Part shown: positions 45,428-54,084 of the stretch, one piece after another
Layout of the letters: each line of letters begins with the position of its first letter
How positions within the stretch are numbered: the first letter of the stretch is position 1
Source of the DNA: Lachnospiraceae bacterium JLR.KK002
GTDB lineage: Bacteria > Bacillota > Clostridia > Lachnospirales > Lachnospiraceae
Assembly (NCBI GenBank): GCA_036941025.1
Contig: JAYMNP010000001.1
Location: 2,316,501 to 2,380,500 of the forward strand
Length of the DNA: 64,000 nucleotides
Direction: 5' to 3'
The notes under the pieces: model-generated
What the model was told of the DNA's origin: nothing
What the model saw: only the letters and a program-made list of their open reading frames with translations
Databases searched by the model: none
Translations under genes and position numbers: made by a program

Positions 45428-45606
45428 TACAGCCTGCGCTCCCGTTTCACCCGGTCATGCCATTTTTCCAGGTAAGGCTCCAGGGCTGCTGTCAGCTTCA
45501 TATCCAGGTTGAAAAAATAAACGGTAAAGGAAATCACAAAAAACGCAACTGCTGACAGGCTCACCACTTTCAGCACTTTTTTCACTGCTTTTCCGGTTTT
45601 CTTCAT
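45427..45606 (-). CDS. Small single-pass membrane protein
   Basis: A 59-residue peptide: a Lys-rich N-terminus (MKKTGKAVKKVLK), one hydrophobic helix (VVSLSAVAFFVISFTVYFF), and an amphipathic tail ending RVKRERRL. It overlaps the activase gene by 4 bp (ATGA) and the ACS-like gene by 1 bp, so it is coupled at both ends and clearly belongs to the operon. It may tether the complex to the membrane. No homologue is recognised. Confidence 0.75.
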   Translation of the reverse strand: MKKTGKAVKKVLKVVSLSAVAFFVISFTVYFFNLDMKLTAALEPYLEKWHDRVKRERRL

Positions 45607-46409
45607 ATTCTGTCCCCCTTACCCATTCCCTTTTGTCTGGCAAATTCTGCCGCTCCAAGGGCTCCGATTAACTGAGGGTCCACGGGGAGTTCAATGACCT
45701 TCAGCTTCAGTACTTTTTCAATGGCGGCTTTCAGCCCTTCGTTCTTGGCACATCCGCCTGTCAGGGTGATTCTGTCCACCGCTCCCGCCTTTTTGGACAT
45801 AACGAAGCACCGTTTTGCCACGGACAGCTCAATGCCCGCCGCAATCTCGTCCATGGGCTTTCCTTCCCCTACCAGGGAAATTACTTCACTTTCGGCAAAC
45901 ACCGTGCACTGGGAGGTAATGGGAATGACGTTTTTCGCCTTCAGGGCCAGTTTTGAAAATTCCGGCAAATCCATCTCAAAGGCCTTTGCCATGGCTTCAA
46001 AGAACCGCCCGGTTCCTGCCGCACATTTGTCGTTCATGGCAAAATTCTGTACGGTTCCGTCGGTATCCACAGCAATTCCCTTTACATCCTGTCCTCCAAT
46101 ATCAATAATGGATCTGACCGTAGGGTCTGCCACATGGACGCCCATGGCATGACAGCTAATCTCTGAAATATTTTCATCAGCAAACGGAACTTTATTTCTT
46201 CCGTATCCGGTTCCCACCAGATAAGCCAGATCTTTGGCGCTCTCAAGTTCTTCTACCTGTTCTATGGCTTCATCCAGGGCCGCCTGTGCGCTCAGCACAG
46301 AATTGATACGGCTTTTCAGGGTGACATTTGCCGCCATTTTTCCGGTTTCATCTATAATCACACATTTGGTATAGGTACTGCCTGAATCGCAGCCTCCAAA
46401 ATATCTCAT
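45603..46409 (-). CDS. ATP-dependent activase of the 2-hydroxyacyl-CoA dehydratase type (HgdC-like)
   Basis: A 268-residue homodimeric ATPase of the ASKHA fold. The ATP loops GGCDSGSTYTK (residues 5-15) and IIDIGGQDVKG are present, with Cys129 (NDKCAAGTGRF) and Cys168 (TSQCTVFAES), which ligate the inter-subunit [4Fe-4S] cluster. It injects an electron at very low potential into a partner, here presumably the proteins at 46657 and 48210. The partners of known homologues are dehydratases, benzoyl-CoA reductases or double-cubane cluster proteins. Confidence 0.9.
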   Translation of the reverse strand: MRYFGGCDSGSTYTKCVIIDETGKMAANVTLKSRINSVLSAQAALDEAIEQVEELESAKDLAYLVGTGYGRNKVPFADENISEISCHAMGVHVADPTVRSIIDIGGQDVKGIAVDTDGTVQNFAMNDKCAAGTGRFFEAMAKAFEMDLPEFSKLALKAKNVIPITSQCTVFAESEVISLVGEGKPMDEIAAGIELSVAKRCFVMSKKAGAVDRITLTGGCAKNEGLKAAIEKVLKLKVIELPVDPQLIGALGAAEFARQKGMGKGDRI

Positions 46410-46462
46410 ACTTTCGTCCTTTCTGTCTCATGTTTGTTCCTCGGTCTGTGATACGCATCCTG

Positions 46463-46616
46463 CTGTGAAAGCCGGAGGGTTTCACAGTACGTAACTATTC
46501 AGCCTTCGGCTTCATAGTTACTGAACCCGGCCTGTTCCAGTTTGCCTTCGGCAAAGAGGCCGGATTCTTCTCAACCATTACACATTCTCACGGACTTTGC
46601 AGCAAGTGCAAAGTCC
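46463..46616. other. Intergenic region with four strong hairpins
   Basis: The 247-bp gap before the activase gene contains stems CTGTGAAA/TTTCACAG (46463-46487), GTAACTAT/ATAGTTAC (46491-46521), CCGGCCT/AGGCCGG enclosing TTTGCC/GGCAAA (46527-46563), and GGACTTTGC/GCAAAGTCC (46592-46616). No coding frame or T-tract terminator is apparent. It could set the ratio of upstream to downstream operon products, or be a structured leader. Confidence 0.55.
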
Positions 46617-46656
46617 TGGGCTGAACTGTTACCACAGTACAGCAGCTCCTGACATT

Positions 46657-48210
46657 TTACCAGGAGGCGGCATCGTCGATTTCTTCCAGGCTTGGGTCCA
46701 GCGGTTCTTCCCGCAGCACGCTTCGCATATAACGGTTTACGTCCTGTCTGAGACTCGCCCTTGGCACCACGCGGGGATCCATCAAATCGTGTACCGCCCA
46801 GATTAACCGGATACCGTGTTCTCTGGCCTGTTCTTCAAACAGCCCGTGCATTCCGTCCAGGGCTTTACAGCTCATGTGCTCCCACAGGATAACCATATCC
46901 GCATGGAACTGCTCGCAGAATCTCCACAGATCATCCAGCAGCACCTTATATCCTCCGTGGGTACGGTTGCGCATAATCATATTTTCGTAGAGATGGGCCA
47001 TATCGTAAATGGCCTGCTCCGGGTCGTCCTCGGAAATCATTTTCGTGGACACCAGACTCAGCATATCCACCAGGGGCAGAATTCCCCAGCAGTTCTGCAG
47101 CCAGGGCAGGAAATCCGTATAATACTGGGCCTGCACGCCCCATATAATGGCCCGGTGGCGGTACTCCGGCACAATCATTTCTTTCTTCCTGTAAGACTCC
47201 ATGGCCAGCCGGGTAATCTTTTTGTCTGCCTCCAGAAAGGCCGGCACTTTTCCGCCGATGGCCATGTACACCGTCTCCGTATACAAGGCCAGATTTGCCC
47301 CGATGACCTGGGGATATTCCGTGGTACTTAAATCCAGCCATTCCATCCGTTCTCTTGTCTCCGCATTAAATCGTTTCGCACATGCAAAATATGCGTCCCA
47401 GTCCCAGGTCTCCCCGGTACAGTCTTCAATAAATTTAATGGCATTGCGGATTTCCTGAGCCGCATATTCCTGCACGCCTTCTTCCGTATGGCGGATAGGG
47501 GCCGCTAACTGGAAACAGGGAATGCCATGTTCTCCTTCCAGTCTTCTGGCTATTACGCCGTTTCCCATCAGACTGCCGTCGCAGGTGGTGTTGCACTGGA
47601 TGGCGCAGGCGCCGAAAATGGGATAATCATCGTCAATGGACACGCCCACTTCCGCCTCCGGCATGGGGCATACATCCCCGGAAAGACCGTATTCCTGCGC
47701 CACATCTATGTAAGGACACACTGCGTCCTGCTGCAGCAGCACACTTACATACACTGCGGGAATCTCCCGGCCCACGCCGATAAGATTGGGAAAACCGCAC
47801 AGCAGATGGGACATTTCATTTTCATCCAGGATAACCAGTTTTTTTGAAAATTCCTCATCGTTTCCAGTATTTTTATCGGCACGGAACATGTTTGCCATCA
47901 GCTTTGCAATATCTTCTACCACCAGATCATATTCCGTGTGGGCAATCCGGAGCTGATTTCCCCGAAGGCCCGCCGTGTGCCGGTCCACCATCATGGGAAC
48001 AGCCAGATAATTCAGCATCCAGCGGTACCGGAAAAATGCTTTCACATTGTTTTTATTCAGCATGAATTTCCCCAGGACGCCCATGGTATGAAGCCAGCGG
48101 CTGTAATCGTAAAGGGTGTCTTTCACGCCCCGCCATTCCCGGCGCCTGCGGACCTTTTTCCCTGGCCGGTACAAATCTCCCAGCCGTTCACTTCCGATTT
48201 TCCTGCCCAT
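46657..48210 (-). CDS. 2-hydroxyacyl-CoA dehydratase family protein (HgdA-like)
   Basis: A 517-residue protein of the HgdAB/BcrBC family, longer than the usual ~430. Cysteines likely to hold iron-sulfur clusters are in HLLCGFPN, FGACAIQCNTTCDGS and EHMSCKALDGM. It starts one base before the stop of the gene upstream (48210), so the two are coupled. These pairs normally remove water from 2-hydroxyacyl-CoA or reduce difficult bonds. The CoA substrate is not evident. Confidence 0.85.
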   Translation of the reverse strand: MGRKIGSERLGDLYRPGKKVRRRREWRGVKDTLYDYSRWLHTMGVLGKFMLNKNNVKAFFRYRWMLNYLAVPMMVDRHTAGLRGNQLRIAHTEYDLVVEDIAKLMANMFRADKNTGNDEEFSKKLVILDENEMSHLLCGFPNLIGVGREIPAVYVSVLLQQDAVCPYIDVAQEYGLSGDVCPMPEAEVGVSIDDDYPIFGACAIQCNTTCDGSLMGNGVIARRLEGEHGIPCFQLAAPIRHTEEGVQEYAAQEIRNAIKFIEDCTGETWDWDAYFACAKRFNAETRERMEWLDLSTTEYPQVIGANLALYTETVYMAIGGKVPAFLEADKKITRLAMESYRKKEMIVPEYRHRAIIWGVQAQYYTDFLPWLQNCWGILPLVDMLSLVSTKMISEDDPEQAIYDMAHLYENMIMRNRTHGGYKVLLDDLWRFCEQFHADMVILWEHMSCKALDGMHGLFEEQAREHGIRLIWAVHDLMDPRVVPRASLRQDVNRYMRSVLREEPLDPSLEEIDDAASW

Positions 48211-49409
48211 TACTTCTCACCTCCCCTGCTTTTCCGCAGCTTTTTGATTTCGATACTTTCCACAAAGGCCTGTACCCGTGTCCGAAGCTGGCCGGAACTG
48301 CCTACCGCATAAGGCCGGTCTACGGAAAGTACCGGATATCCGTATTCCTCCCGCAGTACATGGGTGCCCACCATCCGCTCGTAGGCCCAGTAATCGCAGA
48401 ATTTCATCTGCTCATAAATGATTCCGTCCGCATGGTATTCTTCGGCAAGCTGATTTACATAGAGACGCCTTCCCTGAATCTTCTCCCGGTTCATGTAACG
48501 GGCGCACTGGCTGGCATACATGTAATGGCGGCACACCTGTGTCAGCACATCTTCTTTCTGATTCAGGGGAATCTCCTCCCGGCCCGGCAGTGCTCCGAAA
48601 CAGAACCGGTCTGCCACCACCAGCGCTCCCGCTTCTTCTATGAGCTTTATCATATCCACATCGTCAATCTCCGAACCTGCCACCATCACTCTGGCCCGGA
48701 ACTGTTTCCGGTCGTCGGGCTCTCTGGCCTTTAACTCCTCCAGGGTTTCTTCCAGCATATCCATCAGCATGTCTTTGGGGCATACATAGGAAGCCAGTGT
48801 GAGCATGTGGTATTCATATCCTGTAATCCGGGGATTTTCTTCTTTCCGGAAATCTCCGATTTCCGTGAGCAGCCGGCAGATCTTATTGTGATTCTCCACT
48901 GCCTGCTCCAGGGCTTCTTCTGAAATATCAATGCCGTATATCTCATGAAGGGGCTCAAGAATCTTACTCCTGCATTCCGACACATACACAGACAGTCCGT
49001 TATCGTCGGCTTTCATGGGAATCTCCATATAACGGTAGAAAAACTTTTCTTTGGACATGGTGTTCAGAAGTTCCATGTTCTCCACCGCCCGATTAATCAT
49101 GGAGCAGGCGTCCGGCGCAATCAGACCGTCCAGGAACTGATAACCGCCCTCAATGGCCCGCTCCAGCAGGGCCCTGCTGTATTCGCACAGAAAACTGGTC
49201 ATATAATAGGTACCCATATCCATGGAACCTGTTCTGGGCGCCCGAAGCCGGACGGTAAAGACTCCCGGAAGCTCCAGCAGCACTTCCGGCACCAGGCTGC
49301 ATACAGTTCCAATACAGATTTTCCCCTCTTCCTGGGCTTTGCGAACCAAATCGTTATTGGCCTCCTCCAGCAACCGTTCAAACTCATATAAATGTTTTAA
49401 ATCTTTCAT
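48210..49409 (-). CDS. 2-hydroxyacyl-CoA dehydratase family protein (HgdB-like)
   Basis: A 399-residue protein of the same superfamily. Relevant parts are IGTVCSLVPEVLL at the N-terminus, LIAPDACSMINRAVEN, MVAGSEIDDVDMIKLIE, and EQMKFCDYWAYER, the usual cluster-binding positions. It follows the CooC-type gene by 12 bp and overlaps the HgdA-like gene. It should form a heterodimer with that protein and be reduced by the activase. Confidence 0.87.
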   Translation of the reverse strand: MKDLKHLYEFERLLEEANNDLVRKAQEEGKICIGTVCSLVPEVLLELPGVFTVRLRAPRTGSMDMGTYYMTSFLCEYSRALLERAIEGGYQFLDGLIAPDACSMINRAVENMELLNTMSKEKFFYRYMEIPMKADDNGLSVYVSECRSKILEPLHEIYGIDISEEALEQAVENHNKICRLLTEIGDFRKEENPRITGYEYHMLTLASYVCPKDMLMDMLEETLEELKAREPDDRKQFRARVMVAGSEIDDVDMIKLIEEAGALVVADRFCFGALPGREEIPLNQKEDVLTQVCRHYMYASQCARYMNREKIQGRRLYVNQLAEEYHADGIIYEQMKFCDYWAYERMVGTHVLREEYGYPVLSVDRPYAVGSSGQLRTRVQAFVESIEIKKLRKSRGGEK

Positions 49410-49421
49410 GTATCCTCCTTT

Positions 49422-50189
49422 TCAAACACGCTCCAGGATATGTATCTTCTCCAGGGCCGCCCGGACGCCCCGGACAATGGGCGCATCCTCCGGCAGGTAA
49501 AATACGTTTTCTCCTTTTAAATCAAATTCTGTCAGTGCCCTGTCATCCTGTATTCTGGCCAGAACCGGAAGATTTCCCACATCCATATAAGAGGCTGCTT
49601 CCGGAGAAGGCAGGCGGTTGAAAATCACCCCGGCTTCCTCGTACATCACCAGTTCATCCGCTACTTTCCGTATAGTCTGCACCACCTGGGTCCCTTTTCT
49701 GCTGGAATCCGTAATCAGAAGCAAATGGGTCACCTTTTCCATTACACGCCGGTTAATCTGTTCAATCCCGGCTTCTCCGTCAATCACAATATAGTCAAAA
49801 TTTCCGGAAAGAATCCCGATTACTTCTTTCAGATAACTGTTAATCTTACAGTAGCACCCTGCCGCTTCCGGTCTTCCTACTGCGATAAAAGAAAACCCGT
49901 CCTGCTCCACCAGTGCGTCAAAAATCCGGTACCTTGCTTCTCCCAGGAGTTCAATGGCTCCTGCGGCGTCCCCGCGTTCCGCCTGAGCCACTACCTCTCT
50001 GCGGATATCGTCCACCGTCACTTTTGTCTCCAGACCCAGGGCAGTGGAAAGTCCCACTGCCGGATCCGCGTCAATAGCCAGTATCTTTTTTTCAGGAAAA
50101 GAAGACACCAGCACTTTCACCATTGCAGCCGCCAGGGACGTTTTTCCCACGCCTCCTTTCCCGGCTACTGCCAGAATTTTCGCAGCCAT
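49422..50189 (-). CDS. CooC-type nickel-inserting ATPase
   Basis: A 255-residue P-loop ATPase of the MinD/CooC group. The deviant Walker A is AGKGGVGKTS, followed by AIDADPA. The CXC motif GCYC carries Cys112 and Cys114, the same positions as the nickel-binding cysteines of CooC1. It is the first gene of the operon. In CO dehydrogenase systems CooC loads nickel in the active cluster, but no CO dehydrogenase catalytic subunit gene is in the window. Confidence 0.87.
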   Translation of the reverse strand: MAAKILAVAGKGGVGKTSLAAAMVKVLVSSFPEKKILAIDADPAVGLSTALGLETKVTVDDIRREVVAQAERGDAAGAIELLGEARYRIFDALVEQDGFSFIAVGRPEAAGCYCKINSYLKEVIGILSGNFDYIVIDGEAGIEQINRRVMEKVTHLLLITDSSRKGTQVVQTIRKVADELVMYEEAGVIFNRLPSPEAASYMDVGNLPVLARIQDDRALTEFDLKGENVFYLPEDAPIVRGVRAALEKIHILERV

Positions 50190-50302
50190 AGCACCCCTCC
50201 TTTTCTGAAAATTTTCCCTTCAGAGTATAATAATCTACTCTTATTTTACCAGGTAACTTCTCCTTATGTAAATTGACATAATCGCAGAAATGTACAAATT
50301 AT

Positions 50303-50352
50303 GTTTCAAAAATGACCGTAGTGTACATTTGCTGCACAATACGGTCATTTTC
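50303..50352. terminator. Terminator-like hairpin
   Basis: AAAATGACCGTA pairs with TACGGTCATTTT around an 18-nt loop. It is downstream of the Fic remnant on the minus strand and upstream of the CooC promoter region. Confidence 0.6.
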
Positions 50353-50382
50353 CTGTTCTTTATACTATCCGTGTTTCAATTA

Positions 50383-50931
50383 TTATTTATCTTTCAAACG
50401 TCTTAATGGCATTTCAAAATCACAAATTGTTCTGTAGATATTACTATCTCCATCTGCCCAGCTTGCAAAAGAAGGATACTCATCCGAAAGGGAAAGTGCA
50501 TTTGCTGTATCTCTGGCCATCTTCACTTGCACAGGTCTGGTCCAACCATAGAAATTAATGGTATATGTAAGTTTTTTACTTTTCAAAAATCCTCTGACAT
50601 ATCTGACAAATTTTATTTTTTGCCCTTCCAGGTTCCATTCTACTCCAGTATTCTCCAGCATTTTACAAAATTCCTTTGTCGTTATATTCATATGAAAAGA
50701 ATTATTCTTCTTAACAACCAAACGTTTCAAAATATAGGAGATTGTTTTCACTTCCGGGTCTTCCATTTTATCAAACTTTTTCCACACTTTTTTATACGCA
50801 ACAGGAAGCCTGTTATCTGCAATTGATACAACCAGGTTTTCAAACTCATGAAATTTTTGTTGAGGAAAATATCCATATTGCTGCAATTGATAAAGTAATA
50901 TTAATAATGCTGTTCTTTTATTGCCATCAGC
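50383..50931 (-). pseudogene. 5'-truncated Fic/Doc family protein
   Basis: Reading upstream of the nominal TTG start, the frame continues as DGNKRTALLILLYQLQQYGY, the Fic motif core (HPFxDGNKRT) with its leading His-Pro-Phe removed, and then meets a stop. The 167 residues after it form a C-terminal extension with no match that I recognise. The break near 50931 coincides with the start of AT-rich foreign sequence, so the N-terminus was probably lost by an insertion or deletion there. Confidence 0.75.
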
Positions 50932-50970
50932 TTATGTCAAGTATGGGACAAAAATTTTTTCAACTTTTTA

Positions 50971-51361
50971 TCACTTCATATTATGATACTCTCTTCGCTC
51001 AAACCTTGCTTCTTTTAACAGTGTACTTACAATACTTCCTCCTGCCAAACCAATTGTTGAAACAAGTATATTTTCTTCTCTTATATCAATCGCACAATAT
51101 ATTATCCAAAAACAGGATACCGTCAAAATTATAGGGACAATAAATGTTACAATTATTTTCCACGCTTTTTCGCCGATTTTCAAATAGTACTTTCTTACTA
51201 TCCCTTCACGCATTGACATAAAAATATATCCTTCCCTACCAAGAAAGAAAACCAAGAACTCAGATACACCATAGCAGATAGGCGCAATCGTTATCATTAT
51301 TCTGTCATATGTATGTAATAAAAATATACTTGTTCCTAAAAATACAGCCATTGCAATCAAA
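50971..51361 (-). pseudogene. C-terminal piece of the interrupted membrane protein
   Basis: Three or four hydrophobic helices and the soluble tail (LLKEARFERREYHNMK). Joined in frame with 51989-52444 and 53910-54055 once the IS200-like and IS701-like elements are removed. Confidence 0.8.
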
Positions 51362-51988
51362 CTGAACCACTACCGGCTAAAGCCGGTAGGTTCAACATGC
51401 TGCTAAAGCAGCCTAAAGTTGTGCATGCTGCAAGTTATCGGTATCCCATTACTTTTATCCTATCTCAAAGTTATCAGAATTGCTCCTCTCTTGCAGATCT
51501 TGATTCTTGATATACTCCTTGATGATTTCATCTGTTACATTTCCACTGCTTGCTACAAAATAGCCTCTTGCCCACAAGTGTTGACCCCAGAATTGCTTAT
51601 TTAATTCTTTATATTCCATCTGCAATTTTCGCGACGTATTCCCTTTTATATACTGTACCAACTTACTCGCTGACAAATGCGGCGGAACGGATACCAACAG
51701 ATGGATATGGTCATTTCCAACATGTCCTGCCAGTATTTCTACTTCATTGCTCTGGCAGATGATTCTGATGAGTTCTCTTGTTCTTATCGCTATTTTTCCT
51801 GTTATCACTGGTTTTCGATATTTTGTTATCCAGACTAAATGGTACTTGATATCGTATGTGCAATGTGCTGACTTTCTGTAATTTTCCATTTCTTTCACCT
51901 CAAGTTTAGTATCTCTGTTTTCACCTTTTCTAAACTTGAAGCTATGGGGTTTACCTAAAGGTTTCGCCTAAAGGCGAGGGTTTTAACC
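51362..51988 (-). mobile_element. IS200-like element
   Basis: About 627 bp without target duplication. A stem CTACCGGC/GCCGGTAG lies at one end and further small stems (CGCCTAAAGGCG) at the other, as expected for subterminal hairpins of IS200/IS605 elements. Removing it restores the host frame as ...CIMGLIAMAVFLG.... The ends are accurate to about 3 bp. Confidence 0.8.
51455..51889 (-). CDS. tnpA: IS200/IS605 family transposase TnpA
   Basis: A 144-residue Y1 HUH transposase. The HUH motif is NDHIHLLVSV and the catalytic Tyr is probably in KEYIKNQ near the C-terminus. The start MENYRKSAHCTYDIKYH is typical; the frame extends three codons further. The length is normal and it appears intact. 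Confidence 0.92.
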   Translation of the reverse strand: MENYRKSAHCTYDIKYHLVWITKYRKPVITGKIAIRTRELIRIICQSNEVEILAGHVGNDHIHLLVSVPPHLSASKLVQYIKGNTSRKLQMEYKELNKQFWGQHLWARGYFVASSGNVTDEIIKEYIKNQDLQERSNSDNFEIG

Positions 51989-52444
51989 CCATTATACAGA
52001 CAATAAAAGCAATGCTATTTAGACATCTCACACAAATCTTCTGTACTTCTATAATTTTTTTGTTTATACCCGAAACCTCATTATGGATATCATCTAATTT
52101 CTTATCATCCCGAATAAGAATATCGTTCATCAACTTTAATTTTTCTAACGTAACAAATCCCGTTGACAAAATATATAAATTACTAAGATGATGTCTTTTA
52201 GATATCTCATCCCTGAAAAACATTTCAAACATATTAAGGATTTCTTTAACATCCGATTCAGTACAATAATGAATCTGGTAAGCCTCCGTCTTTTTTATTA
52301 ATTCACTCAAACTATCCGGCTCAACTTCCATTTCACAAAGTTCCTCTAATATCTTGTGTTTAGCACTTGATGATAAACTCTCTCTTGTACGCTCTAAAGC
52401 AGTTTCTACTGCATCATCAAATTCTTCAATATTAGATTCTTTAC
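51989..52444 (-). pseudogene. Middle piece of the interrupted membrane protein
   Basis: Encodes SNIEEFDDAVETALERTRES, a soluble helical region of ~120 residues with coiled-coil character (DDKKLDDIHNEVSGINKKI), then the start of the membrane part (NSIAFIVCIMGL). Intact protein ~325 residues. Confidence 0.8.
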
Positions 52445-53909
52445 ACCACTTTACAACTTTTCCATAAAAAAAATGTCATACAGGACTTTCTGATGTATAA
52501 TAAGTTTGCAAACAAAAAAATACGAAAGAAAGTGATCCTGTACGACAGACTTATTATACAACGAAAAAACTATAATTGGTAGACTTTATCATTATTTTTA
52601 CATTTATTTTGAGGCTTGTTCCATTCCTACAGCCGAGACATTGGTCCTGCTCCTGCTGTCCATACTGACACTGGAGTCAGCGGATTCCATCCGTTTCCTT
52701 TACAGACATTTCCTGTCAAAGCTAACAGATAAATCCCTGAATGCCTTTTACTATGCCTGCTCCTATGCCAAAGTGGATTATTCCAGGTTTATGAATGCAA
52801 CAGCATCTATGGCATTGAAACTAATCCCGAAATCCTTAGAGACGCAGCCCGTTTTTTTATGCATGGATGATACCATTGTTCCCAAATATGGAAAGAAATT
52901 TGAGGATGTCTCAAAACTCTTTGACCATTCCGCGCACAACGGCAGCGGCTACCTGAATGGGCACTGCTTTGTAAGTGTCATGCTCTGTGTGCCAATGTGG
53001 GATAAAGGCAAGATTGTTTACCAGGCGTTTCCGCTTTCCTACCGTATGTGGCAGAAAGAAGAGTCAAAATTAAAGCTGGCTGCTTCCATGGTACGCCAGG
53101 CCATGCCTGAATTACAGGAAAAGGCGAATGTCATTATCCTATGCGACAGCTGGTATACAAAAGGGGATCTGGTTTCTGTCGTGGATGAATACCCAAACCT
53201 TGGCCTAATCGGAAATGCAAGGTATGACTCTGTCCTTTATGACCTTGCCCCGCAGCCGACCGGAAAAAGGGGCAGGCCTGCAAAACATGGGAAACGTCTT
53301 TCGGCGGAAAAAGATTTTACACTTTCGGATGAAAAAATAGGCGGTTATTATATTGGGATGCGCCGTGTCCTTACAAATATTTTCGGCACAAGGGAAGTTT
53401 TTGCCTATGTGACAGCCACAGAGAAGGAAGGCGGTTCCAGGCGCCTGTTCTTCAGTACGGTTTTCCCCACACAGCTGCAGATTTTTTGTGCATGGCAGGA
53501 AAAGACCCCCCTGAACCAGACGGGGAGTGCATGGATGGATTACATCCCCTTGTTCCTGTACTCATTCAGATGGAAGATAGAAGTCAGCTATTACGAACAG
53601 AAAACCTTCTGGTCACTATGCAGCTATATGGTGCGCAGCCGGAAAGGGATTGAAATGCTGGTTAATCTGATCAACATAGCTTATTGTGCGATGAAACTGC
53701 TGCCATATCAGGATGAAGCATTTTCAAAGTACCGTAGGGAAAGCGCACAGGATTTCAGGTTTGTGCTCAGCGAGCGGATCAGGCAGGAGGTATTTTTTGC
53801 CACTTTCGTGAAAAAGAGCGAAAGTATAATAAAATCATCTGCCCTTATGAGAGCCTTAAAATACCTTGTTCAGCAAAAGGAGCGCTATTTATAATAGTTG
53901 TAAAGTGGT
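52445..53909 (+). mobile_element. IS701/IS4-like element
   Basis: 1465 bp with 14-bp perfect terminal inverted repeats ACCACTTTACAACT. It is flanked by the 10-bp duplication GATTCTTTAC (52435-52444 and 53910-53919). It interrupts a membrane protein gene on the other strand. Confidence 0.9.
52641..53894 (+). CDS. IS701/IS4-like transposase
   Basis: A DDE transposase of ~417 residues: first Asp in FLCMDDTIVPKYG, second in IILCDSWYTKGD, and the Glu in WKIEVSYYEQKTFW. The same frame is open upstream to 52536 but without ATG, so the true start is unclear; TTG at 52641 or a non-standard start further up are options. The catalytic region is intact. Confidence 0.85.
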   Translation: MVLLLLSILTLESADSIRFLYRHFLSKLTDKSLNAFYYACSYAKVDYSRFMNATASMALKLIPKSLETQPVFLCMDDTIVPKYGKKFEDVSKLFDHSAHNGSGYLNGHCFVSVMLCVPMWDKGKIVYQAFPLSYRMWQKEESKLKLAASMVRQAMPELQEKANVIILCDSWYTKGDLVSVVDEYPNLGLIGNARYDSVLYDLAPQPTGKRGRPAKHGKRLSAEKDFTLSDEKIGGYYIGMRRVLTNIFGTREVFAYVTATEKEGGSRRLFFSTVFPTQLQIFCAWQEKTPLNQTGSAWMDYIPLFLYSFRWKIEVSYYEQKTFWSLCSYMVRSRKGIEMLVNLINIAYCAMKLLPYQDEAFSKYRRESAQDFRFVLSERIRQEVFFATFVKKSESIIKSSALMRALKYLVQQKERYL

Positions 53910-54055
53910 GATTCTTTACTATCCTCAGTTAAATTCACCGCAAGCCCCAATGCTGCACCAAAAGGTGCCAGCCAACCATATGCTCCTGATGCTGCACTAA
54001 ACACAGCAGATGAAACCATATAAATTTTCCTAAGTTGCTTTGGATGTTCAATCAT
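53910..54055 (-). pseudogene. N-terminal piece of a membrane protein broken by two IS elements
   Basis: Starts MIEHPKQLRKIYMVSSAVF behind a GAGG site, has a hydrophobic stretch (AASGAYGWLAPFGAALGLAV) and runs NLTEDSKES into the duplicated target. With the two other pieces it forms a ~325-residue protein: N-terminal hydrophobic hairpin, ~150-residue soluble domain, and 4-5 C-terminal helices. I do not recognise the family. It is AT-rich compared with the adjacent phosphoesterase and phage genes, which suggests separate acquisition; an immunity or exclusion role is possible but unproven. Confidence 0.75.
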
Positions 54056-54084
54056 AACCCCACCTCTTCTGTCTACTAATAATC

